Part shown: positions 14,750 to 21,164 of the stretch, piece after piece
How the letters are laid out: each line of letters starts with the position of its first letter
How positions within the stretch are numbered: position 1 is the stretch's first letter
Origin: Betaproteobacteria bacterium
GTDB taxonomy: Bacteria; Pseudomonadota; Gammaproteobacteria; Burkholderiales; SG8-41
Assembly (NCBI GenBank): GCA_025356695.1
Contig: JANXSE010000259.1
Span: forward strand, 1 to 21,164
Direction: 5' to 3'
DNA: 21,164 bases
Program-made: the position numbers and the translations under genes
Notes under the pieces: generated by a model
Told to the model about the DNA's origin: nothing
The model's database searches: none
The model's input: only the letters and a program-made list of their open reading frames with translations

Positions 14750-16114
14750 TTGAACAACGAAGCGGCTTGCTGGGACGCCACCGTTGAAGGCCTGCTCGCC
14801 TACGCGCAGCGTGTGCGCTACGACGCGTTGTCGCAGACCGTGGTGCACGAAGCAAAGCGCCGCGTCATCGACACCTTTGCCAGTGCGCTGGGTGCGTATG
14901 ACGAACCGGTCAGTGCGATGTCGCGCGCGCTGGCGGCGCGCACGCGTTCGGACCAGACCGCGCGCGTCTGGGGCAGCGACATCGTCACCACGCCGGAACT
15001 GGCCGCCTTCGCCAACGGCGTGATGGTGCGTTCGCTCGATGTCAGCGACACCTATCTTGGCCGCAGCCGCGGACATCCGAGCGATATGACACCGGGCCTC
15101 GTCGCGCTGGCGGAGATCATGCACGCCGACGGCAAGGCGTTGCTTGCAGCGATCTCGCTCGCCTATGACGTCTATTGCAGCTTCTGCAAGGCGGTTGATG
15201 TCAACGCGAAAGGCTGGGACCAGCCGCTGTATACCGTGCTCGGTTGCGCGCTGGGGGCGGCAAAGTTGTTGCAGCTCAATGCCGATGCCACCGGTCATGC
15301 GCTGTCGCTGGCGTTGACGCCGAATATGGCGCTGGCGCAGGCGCGTCGCGGCAGTCTGTCGAGCTGGAAGGGCTGCGCAGGGGCCAACGCGACGCGCAAT
15401 GCGGTGTTTGCCGCACTGCTGGCGAAAGAAGGGTTTACCGGGCCGACCGCGGTGTTCGACGGTAGCGGTGGTTTGTGGGAGGCGATCGGCCGCTGTGAAT
15501 GGCCGTTGCCTGACGCGCCGATGATCGGCCAGACGCATACGAAGAGCCTGCCGGTCTGTTATCACGGCCAGTCGGCAGTGCTCGCCGCACTCGAATTGCG
15601 CGATCGCGTGAAGATCGACGAGATTGCGGAAATCAGGGCCGATGTTTACGCCACGGCGGTGTTCATGATGGGCGCTGATGCTTCGCGCTGGGCGCCGGCC
15701 ACGCGTGAAACGGCGGATCACAGCCTGCCGTACTGCATTGCCATTGCGTTGATCGACGGCGCGGTGACGCGCGATTCGTTTGCCGAGGCGCGCCTCGGCG
15801 ATCCGGCGGTCGCTGCATTGATGCAGAAAGTGAAAGTGATGGAAGACCCGGCCCTGTCGGCGCGATATCCGGAGGGCGCACCGGGACGCGTTACCATCCG
15901 CCTGCAGTCGGGTAAGACGCAGGTGGTCGAAATCATCTATCCGCGCGGTCACGAAAAAAGTCCGATGAGCGACGGTGAGATCGAACAGAAATTCCACACG
16001 ATGTGTGCGGGGCGTCTCGATGCGGCGCGGCGCGCTGCGGCGCTGGTGGCGCTGTGGCGTCTTGAGAATGTGCGCGACGCCGGCGAGATCACCGCATTGT
16101 TTGCCGTGGCATGA
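14750..16114 (+). CDS. MmgE/PrpD family protein 1 (atypical active site)
   Basis: A 454-residue member of the MmgE/PrpD family, which includes 2-methylcitrate dehydratase, cis-aconitate decarboxylase and iminodisuccinate epimerase. Aligned by eye with cis-aconitate decarboxylase, LDVSDTY...GHPSD gives D97/D100 and H109; K207 sits in SSWKGCAGANA; K265 and H272 in TKSLPVCYHGQ. The His expected around 155-160 is missing (GWDQPLY). The late motif TRETADHSLPYC is typical. The start is TTG at 14750, supported by GGAGA six bases upstream. An ATG at 14733 opens only a six-codon frame. It probably dehydrates, decarboxylates or epimerises a polycarboxylate; the substrate is unknown. Confidence 0.9.
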   Translation: MNNEAACWDATVEGLLAYAQRVRYDALSQTVVHEAKRRVIDTFASALGAYDEPVSAMSRALAARTRSDQTARVWGSDIVTTPELAAFANGVMVRSLDVSDTYLGRSRGHPSDMTPGLVALAEIMHADGKALLAAISLAYDVYCSFCKAVDVNAKGWDQPLYTVLGCALGAAKLLQLNADATGHALSLALTPNMALAQARRGSLSSWKGCAGANATRNAVFAALLAKEGFTGPTAVFDGSGGLWEAIGRCEWPLPDAPMIGQTHTKSLPVCYHGQSAVLAALELRDRVKIDEIAEIRADVYATAVFMMGADASRWAPATRETADHSLPYCIAIALIDGAVTRDSFAEARLGDPAVAALMQKVKVMEDPALSARYPEGAPGRVTIRLQSGKTQVVEIIYPRGHEKSPMSDGEIEQKFHTMCAGRLDAARRAAALVALWRLENVRDAGEITALFAVA

Positions 16115-16153
16115 TCAATAAAAAAACTGAAACGGGTCAGAGGAGAAATACAG

Positions 16154-17563
16154 GTGTCGACTGAAAAATCACTGCTGCCTGGCGCCACGCGCGATCTGGC
16201 GGCGTTCGCATCGAATCTGCAATACACCGCCATACCGCGCGAGGCGATCGAACGCATGAAGCTCTCGGTGCTCGACAGCATCGGCTGCTGCATCTTCGGC
16301 GCGACGCTGCCGTGGACGCGCAAGGTCGCCACGCTGGCGAAGGCCGAAGGCGCAGCCCCCGTGGCCTCGTTGACGGGCATGGGTGAGAAGACCTCGATCG
16401 CGCTCGCGGTGCTGGTCAACGGCACCGGCGGTCACGCCTTCGAACTCGACGACATCCACAAGGAATCGATCGTGCACGCCGGCTCGATCGCGACACCGAT
16501 TGCGTTTGCCTTTGCCGAGCAGCAGGGCGGCGCGCCGGGCAAAGACATCATCACGGCGATGATTGCGGGCTATGAAGTCGGTCACCGCGTTGGCAATGCG
16601 GCGACCATGAGTTTGTTCTTCCGCGGCTTTCATCCGCAGGGCACCTCGGGCACTTTTGTCGCGGCGGCCACTGCGGCGCGCGCGCTTGGGCTCGATGCGG
16701 CGCGTTTTCAGCATGCGCTGGGCATCTGCGGTTCGCAGGCCGGCGGCCTGATGGCGGCACAGGAAGGTGCGATGGTGAAACGCTTTCACAGCGGGCGCGC
16801 GGCGCAAAGCGGTGTCTATTCGGCGCTGCTGGCGCGCGACGATTTCACCGGTATCAGCGATGCGCTTGAAGCCGGCTACGGCGGTTATCTCAGCAGTTAT
16901 TCCGACAAGCCGGCGCCGGCGCGTTTGACCGACGGTCTTGGCACGACGTGGGAGACGCTCAACGTCGGCTACAAGCCGCACGCGAGTGTGACCAGCATCC
17001 ACACCGCGCTAGACGGGCTGGGCGATATCCTGCGCGAAAACAGGATCACCGCCGACGACGTGGCGAAGGTGGCAGTGGGCCTCTCGCCGATGACGCATGT
17101 GCATTGCGCCTGGGAATACAAGGCGCAGGGTGTGACCGCCGCGCAGATGAACCTGTATTACGGGCTTGCCGTCATTGCCATCGACGATATGGCATTTACC
17201 GACCAGTACCGTGAAGAGCGCCTGCGGGACCCGCGCATCCTCGATTTCATTACGCGCATCACGGCCACCGTCGACGCCGAAATCGAAACAATGGGCGCGC
17301 CGTTCCGTCATGCCGCGCGCGTCAAGGTGACCACACGCGACGGCCGCAGTTTCGAGAAGCTGATTCTGCATCGGCGCGGCAGCCCCGAGACGCCGCTGAC
17401 GCCTGCGGACATCGAATACAAATTCCGCCACGTCGTGCGTTCGTGCATTCCCGAAGATCGCATGTTGCGCATCATGGATCTCGTGCGCGGCCTCGAAACA
17501 CTCGATAACACCGGCGAGCTGTTGCAGCTCGTCGCCGCGCCTGTTCACTTAAATCAGCACTGA
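16154..17563 (+). CDS. MmgE/PrpD family protein 2
   Basis: A 469-residue MmgE/PrpD protein with the complete set of residues I would expect: ELDDIHKESIVHAGS (D99/D100, H108), GFHPQGT (H160), MVKRFHSGRAAQSG (K209), and YKPHASVTSIHTALD (K274, H283). It lacks the ADHSLPY motif of its neighbours and has WEYKAQGVTAAQMNLYYGLAVI instead, placing it in another subfamily. The GTG start at 16154 is set by AGAGGAGA at 16139-16146. It is second of three tandem family members and should act cytosolically on a hydroxy- or unsaturated di/tricarboxylate. Identity of the reaction is not readable from sequence. Confidence 0.91.
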   Translation: MSTEKSLLPGATRDLAAFASNLQYTAIPREAIERMKLSVLDSIGCCIFGATLPWTRKVATLAKAEGAAPVASLTGMGEKTSIALAVLVNGTGGHAFELDDIHKESIVHAGSIATPIAFAFAEQQGGAPGKDIITAMIAGYEVGHRVGNAATMSLFFRGFHPQGTSGTFVAAATAARALGLDAARFQHALGICGSQAGGLMAAQEGAMVKRFHSGRAAQSGVYSALLARDDFTGISDALEAGYGGYLSSYSDKPAPARLTDGLGTTWETLNVGYKPHASVTSIHTALDGLGDILRENRITADDVAKVAVGLSPMTHVHCAWEYKAQGVTAAQMNLYYGLAVIAIDDMAFTDQYREERLRDPRILDFITRITATVDAEIETMGAPFRHAARVKVTTRDGRSFEKLILHRRGSPETPLTPADIEYKFRHVVRSCIPEDRMLRIMDLVRGLETLDNTGELLQLVAAPVHLNQH

Positions 17564-17579
17564 AAGCGAAAGCACCGTC

Positions 17580-18983
17580 ATGTCAAAAAAAGCCGCATCT
17601 GCCAATTCAGCAAATACGCTCGCCGTCAAACTGGCCGAGCACCACGCCAAACTGTCGTACCGCCAGATCCCCGAGGCCGGGCGGCACGCCATGAAGCGCC
17701 TGCTGCTCGATTACATCGGCGTTGCGATTGCCGGCAGCCAGAGCGAGAGCGGCGTCATCGCGCGCGAATTCGCGGCGCTGCAGGGCAAGGCGGCCGAAGC
17801 GACATTGATCGGCGGCAGCGGGCGCGTACCGATGGCGGCGGCGGCGTTTGCCAATGCGATCTCCTGTCACAGTATCGAACTCGACGATATCGATGTGCTG
17901 GCGCTGTTTCATTTCAGTCCACCGGTGTTCTCGCCGGCGCTGGCGGTCGGTGAAGCGGTCGGTGCCAGCGGCAAGGATCTGATCACCGCGCTCGCCGCCG
18001 GCTGTGAGGTGATGGAACGCGTCAGCCAGGCGGCGAACAACAATCTGCGCAACCGCGCCTTTCACACCACGCCGACCTGCGGCGTATTCGGTGCGACGGT
18101 GGCGGCCGGCAAACTGCTGAAACTGACACCGGCCAAACTGACCTCGGCCTTCGGGTTGGCCGGCGCGCAGGCGTCGGGCCTGATGGAGATGTACGGCCCG
18201 TCGATGCAGAAGCGTTTCAATCCGGGCCCGGCTGCGCGCAACGGCGTCACCGCTGCGCATATCGCCAGCCTCGGTTTCACCGGTGCCGATACCATCTTCG
18301 AAGGTGAACGCGGGTTTCTGCGCGCCTTCGCCGGTCGCGAGGGCGCCGGCGCCGAAATCATCCGCGATCTCGACAAGCCGTTCGAGCTGCGCATCGAGTT
18401 CAAGCCGTACTCCTGCGCGCGGCCGATCCACAACGCGATCGATTGCGCGCTCGAGATCAAACAAAAACACGCGCCTGCGCTCGATAAAATCCGCAGCATC
18501 GTGGTCAAACGGCATCCCGACTGGGCGCATTATCATCTGAACATGGCGCCGCGCACTTATCACGAGGCGCAGGTCAGCCTGCCGTATTCGGTGGCGGTGG
18601 CTCTGATCGAAGGCAAGGCGCTGCTCGCGCAGTACACCAACAGCAAGCTCGGCAACCGGGAGATTCGCCGCTTGATGGATCTGACGCACATTGAAACCGA
18701 TGCGCGCCTGCCGCGCGGCGTGTCCTGTCATACGACCATGACCATGCAATCGGGCGAGAAGTACGTGTCGCAGGTCGATTTTCCGAAAGGCTCGATCGAA
18801 AACCCGATGAGCGACGACGAGTTGCGCGGCAAGTTCGAAAGCCTGGCCGTGCCGGTGATCGGCGAAATGCGTGCCGCGCAGATCTGCGATGTGGTATCGC
18901 GCATCGAGCGCTGCGCCAACGTCGGCGAGTTGATGCGGCTGACGGTCGCGCCGGCGCGCAAGCCGGCACACCGCAAGCGCTGA
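17580..18983 (+). CDS. MmgE/PrpD family protein 3
   Basis: A 467-residue MmgE/PrpD protein, clearly diverged from the two before it. Expected residues are present: IELDDIDVLALFHFSPP (D102/D103, H111), AFHTTPT (H162), MQKRFNPGPAARNG (K211), and FKPYSCARPIHNAID (K275, H284). The late motif reads RTYHEAQVSLPYSVAVALIEG. A short basic C-terminal tail follows (RKPAHRKR). The start codon ATG lies 17 nt after the preceding stop with only a weak ribosome-binding site, suggesting coupling. Three consecutive members of this family with different subfamily marks suggest successive or alternative steps on related acids rather than recent duplication. Confidence 0.91.
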   Translation: MSKKAASANSANTLAVKLAEHHAKLSYRQIPEAGRHAMKRLLLDYIGVAIAGSQSESGVIAREFAALQGKAAEATLIGGSGRVPMAAAAFANAISCHSIELDDIDVLALFHFSPPVFSPALAVGEAVGASGKDLITALAAGCEVMERVSQAANNNLRNRAFHTTPTCGVFGATVAAGKLLKLTPAKLTSAFGLAGAQASGLMEMYGPSMQKRFNPGPAARNGVTAAHIASLGFTGADTIFEGERGFLRAFAGREGAGAEIIRDLDKPFELRIEFKPYSCARPIHNAIDCALEIKQKHAPALDKIRSIVVKRHPDWAHYHLNMAPRTYHEAQVSLPYSVAVALIEGKALLAQYTNSKLGNREIRRLMDLTHIETDARLPRGVSCHTTMTMQSGEKYVSQVDFPKGSIENPMSDDELRGKFESLAVPVIGEMRAAQICDVVSRIERCANVGELMRLTVAPARKPAHRKR

Positions 18984-18985
18984 AG

Positions 18986-19966
18986 ATGACGATGCACCGC
19001 ACCCCGGTTTGTGCCGCACTGGCGTTGTTCACGGCCTGCGGGTTTTCCGCCAGCAGCATGGCGCAGAATTATCCCGTGCGGCCGGTGCGTCTGGTGGTGC
19101 CTTATCCGCCGGGCGGCGCCACCGATTTCACCGCACGTGAAATCGCGCAGGCGCTCGCCGAATCGATGGGCCAGCAGTTTGTCGTCGATAACCGCAGCGG
19201 CGCGGCCGGCAGCATGGGCCACCACATCGTGGCGAAGGCGGCGCCGGACGGCTACACGCTGGTGGTCGGCACCTTCGGCGGTCTTGTCAGCGGCCCGGCG
19301 CTGCTGGGCGCGCAGATCCCGTACGATCCGGAGAAAGACTTTGCGCCGATCGGTCTGGTGGTGCACACGCCGTGGGCGCTGGTGGTCAATCCGAATGTGC
19401 CGGCGAAAAACGTCCGCGAGCTGATCGATATTGCCAAGGCGGCGCCGGGCAAATACAACTACGCCTCGACCGGCACCGGCACGCCCAACCATCTCGGCAT
19501 GGTGTTGCTGCTGGTGAACACCGGCATCAACATGCTGCATGTGCCGTACCGCAGCGCCGGGCAGATCACCGTCGACCTGATCAGCGGCCAGGTGCAGAGC
19601 GTGTTCTCTGGCGTGCCGCAGATATTGCCGCATGTGAAGACCGGGCGCTTGCGCGCGATCGGCGTCGGCCATCCAACACGATTGAACGCGCTGCCCGATG
19701 TGCAGGCGATCGCGGAAGTCATTTCCGGTTTCAACAACTCGGGTTATTACGGCCTGCTGGCGCCCTTGCACACGCCGCGCGCGCTGATCGAGCGCCTCAA
19801 TGCCGAATTGAAAAAAGCCTTCACTGCGCCGGAGATGGTGAGGCGGCTCGAAGGCAACGGTCTGGTGGCAACGACCGGCACGCCGCAGGAATTCGGCGCG
19901 CTGATCCACAAGGACCTCGTGTTGTGGCGCAAGGTCATCAAGACGGCGGGTGTGACGCCGGATTAA
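18986..19966 (+). CDS. Bug/TctC-family periplasmic solute-binding protein (Bug 2)
   Basis: A 326-residue Bug protein. The signal peptide is about residues 1-26 (ASSMA before QNYPVRPVR). Signatures are VRLVVPYPPGGATDFTAR, DNRSGAAGSMGHHIVAKAAPDGYTL and VPAKNVRELIDIAKAAPGKYNYAS. ATG 18986 is two bases after the preceding stop; an alternative ATG lies at 18992. It is quite different from Bug 1, so the two likely bind different ligands or one acts in signalling. It ends the seven-gene plus-strand run. No TctA/TctB is in the window. Confidence 0.93.
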   Translation: MTMHRTPVCAALALFTACGFSASSMAQNYPVRPVRLVVPYPPGGATDFTAREIAQALAESMGQQFVVDNRSGAAGSMGHHIVAKAAPDGYTLVVGTFGGLVSGPALLGAQIPYDPEKDFAPIGLVVHTPWALVVNPNVPAKNVRELIDIAKAAPGKYNYASTGTGTPNHLGMVLLLVNTGINMLHVPYRSAGQITVDLISGQVQSVFSGVPQILPHVKTGRLRAIGVGHPTRLNALPDVQAIAEVISGFNNSGYYGLLAPLHTPRALIERLNAELKKAFTAPEMVRRLEGNGLVATTGTPQEFGALIHKDLVLWRKVIKTAGVTPD

Positions 19967-19996
19967 ACCGGAACCTTGCCGTAAGCGCCGTAGCCT

Positions 19997-20141
19997 GGAA
20001 GGAGCGATAGCGTATTCCGGGGTTCCGCTGCGCATCGGATACGCGACGAAAAAATTGTTGCACGCGGATACAAGTTAATCCGTAGCGTTCAGCGCCCGGG
20101 AAAATCGAATGCCGATCCCGGAATACGCTATCGCTCCTTCC
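19997..20141. repeat. 145-bp element bounded by a perfect 24-bp inverted repeat
   Basis: The left end GGAAGGAGCGATAGCG... (19997-20020) and the right end ...CGCTATCGCTCCTTCC (20118-20141) are exact reverse complements over 24 bases. Each end is itself built around a short GCGATAGCG-like dyad. The 97-bp interior has a smaller stem (CGGAT...ATCCG) and AT-rich stretches but no gene. It resembles the intergenic palindromic repeats common in beta/gammaproteobacteria, or a MITE. Confidence 0.75.
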
Positions 20142-20148
20142 GGGTTAC

Positions 20149-20184
20149 AAAAACAAAGGGACGCATTTGCGCCCCTTTGTTTTT
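20149..20184. terminator. bidirectional intrinsic terminator
   Basis: A 15-bp stem with one mismatch: AAAACAAAGGGACGC (20150-20164), loop ATTT, then GCGCCCCTTTGTTTT (20169-20183). A T-run follows on the plus strand and an A-run precedes it (T-run on minus). It lies between the convergent Bug 2 gene and the flavoprotein gene. Confidence 0.85.
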
Positions 20185-20212
20185 ACCTGGCCTTCAGCTT
20201 GAGCCTGAAGAC

Positions 20213-21164
20213 TCAGGCGCCCTTGACCGCATCCCCCGCGCCGTTGCCGGCAATGCGTCCGAACACCGAGCCTGAAACAAGGCCGGTGCCTGCCGCATAG
20301 TTGAAGTAGAAAATGCCGCCGACCATTTCACCGGCCGCGTAGAGGCCGGGGATCGGGTGCATGTTGACGTCGAGCACCTGGCCGTTTTCGTGGTTGATGC
20401 GCAGCCCGCCGAAGGTGAAGGTGATGCCGCAGGTAACGTGATAGGCCTCGTAGGGCGGCGTGTCGAGCACGATCGCCCAGTTCGATTTCGCCGGTTCGAT
20501 GCCGACCGTGCAGCGGCCGTCTTTTACTGCGTGATTGAACGGCACCTCGGCTTTGATCGAGGCGTTGTATTCCTTCACGGTTTTCAGGAATTGCGCGGCG
20601 TTGACACCTTCGAGCTTGCCGGCGAGTTCTTCGAGCGTGTTGGCGGTGACCTTGGTCACTTGCTTGTCGTTGTACTCGGGGCGCAGCAGCGGTTTGGCCT
20701 TGGCGTCGAACACCTGATAGGCGAACTGCTCGGTCTGCTTCAGCACTTCGGCGCCGTATTTGGCATAGGTGTAATTGTAGAACTCGATGCCTTCGTCGAC
20801 GAAGCGTTTGCCCTCGGCATTGATCATCAGCGACAGCGGGAAGCTGTGACGGTATGAACTTTCCGGAATGTTGAGGTCGCCGACTTCCGGTGCGTGGCGT
20901 TCCCACGACACGGCGTGGCGGCCCGACCAGTTGCCGTAGGGGCAGGCGCCGATGGCGAGCGCCATGTTGAGACCGTCGCCCATGTTGAAGCGCGTGCCGC
21001 GCACTTTCGCCAGTTCCCAGCCCGGGCCGAGGTATTTGGTGCGCATTTCCGGATTGGCTTCGAAACCGCCGCAGCCGAGCACCACGGCCTTGGCCTTGTA
21101 CTCAATCTGCTTGCCCTTGCATTTGGCTTTGACGCCGAGTACTTTTTCGCCGTCATAGATGAGA
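20213..21164 (-). CDS. FAD-dependent flavoprotein, fumarate reductase/tricarballylate dehydrogenase-like (partial)
   Basis: The C-terminal ~317 residues of a flavoprotein; the frame stays open to the window edge, so the N-terminal FAD Rossmann motif is outside. Visible signatures are AVVLGCGGFEANPEMR, RFNMGDGLNMALAIGA, CGITFTFGGLRIN and GLYAAGEMVGGIFYFNYAAGTGLVSGSVFGRIAG. The last is characteristic of the FAD-binding_2 fumarate reductase/succinate dehydrogenase family and most like TcuA-type tricarballylate dehydrogenases, which oxidise tricarballylate to cis-aconitate. That would fit a region rich in Bug and MmgE/PrpD genes handling tricarboxylates, but other 3-oxosteroid or fumarate-type substrates are possible. 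It is convergent with the Bug 2 gene across a terminator. Confidence 0.87.
   Translation of the reverse strand, partial: LIYDGEKVLGVKAKCKGKQIEYKAKAVVLGCGGFEANPEMRTKYLGPGWELAKVRGTRFNMGDGLNMALAIGACPYGNWSGRHAVSWERHAPEVGDLNIPESSYRHSFPLSLMINAEGKRFVDEGIEFYNYTYAKYGAEVLKQTEQFAYQVFDAKAKPLLRPEYNDKQVTKVTANTLEELAGKLEGVNAAQFLKTVKEYNASIKAEVPFNHAVKDGRCTVGIEPAKSNWAIVLDTPPYEAYHVTCGITFTFGGLRINHENGQVLDVNMHPIPGLYAAGEMVGGIFYFNYAAGTGLVSGSVFGRIAGNGAGDAVKGA

Noticed and set aside
14702..20035. Long minus-strand ORFs opposite the PrpD and Bug genes (14702-15997, 17607-19019, 18728-20035)
   Set aside because: Shadow frames of strongly supported plus-strand genes; no family resemblance.

Overview
The window looks like a GC-rich betaproteobacterial chromosome segment, probably Burkholderiales or a relative. 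This is judged from codon style, the Bug-type (TctC-like) periplasmic binding proteins, the CysB-like LysR regulator and the catabolic gene families present. No rRNA, tRNA, CRISPR array or recognisable transposase was seen.

Left part (1-6500): loosely packed genes separated by GC-rich palindromic repeats. They are a thiamine-diphosphate enzyme (minus), a carboxymuconolactone-decarboxylase-like protein (minus), a DinB-fold protein (plus), a small DUF559 nuclease-fold protein wedged between repeats (plus), an alpha/beta hydrolase resembling 2,6-dihydroxypseudooxynicotine hydrolase (plus), a second AhpD/CMD-like protein (plus) and a small membrane protein (minus). The repeats are REP/REPIN-like: two hairpin arms in inverted orientation with C/G tails facing outward. 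There are four doublets and several single arms. One doublet supplies the likely ribosome-binding G-run of the DUF559 gene, and another arm encodes that protein's last residues.

Middle (6505-10697, minus strand): a histidinol-dehydrogenase-family enzyme, an SDR, a metal-dependent cyclase-family hydrolase, a second SDR and the small membrane protein. This reads as a catabolic operon. It is interrupted by a diverged repeat doublet and by a 127-bp AT-rich imperfect palindrome.

Right part (11018-19966, plus strand): a divergently transcribed run of seven genes. The first is the highlight. Positions 11018-12712 form a single 564-residue reading frame interrupted only by one in-frame TGA at 11336-11338. 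The context is G-G-U-G-T-C-T, which matches the U/C-G-S-C motif of the family I recall as 'UGSC family (seleno)protein'. A perfect 8-bp hairpin with a GGC loop lies 12 nt past the TGA, where a bacterial SECIS should be. I read this as a selenoprotein fused to a large uncharacterised C-terminal domain; automatic annotation would split it in two. It is followed by a CysB-like LysR regulator, a Bug binding protein, three consecutive divergent MmgE/PrpD-family enzymes and a second Bug protein. Together with the divergent HisD-family/SDR/cyclase operon, this suggests uptake and degradation of an unknown carboxylic (possibly sulfonated) acid with a selenium-dependent step. The substrate is inference.

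Right edge (19967-21164): an element bounded by a perfect 24-bp inverted repeat, a bidirectional terminator, and the 3' part of an FAD-dependent fumarate-reductase/tricarballylate-dehydrogenase-type flavoprotein (minus) that runs off the window.
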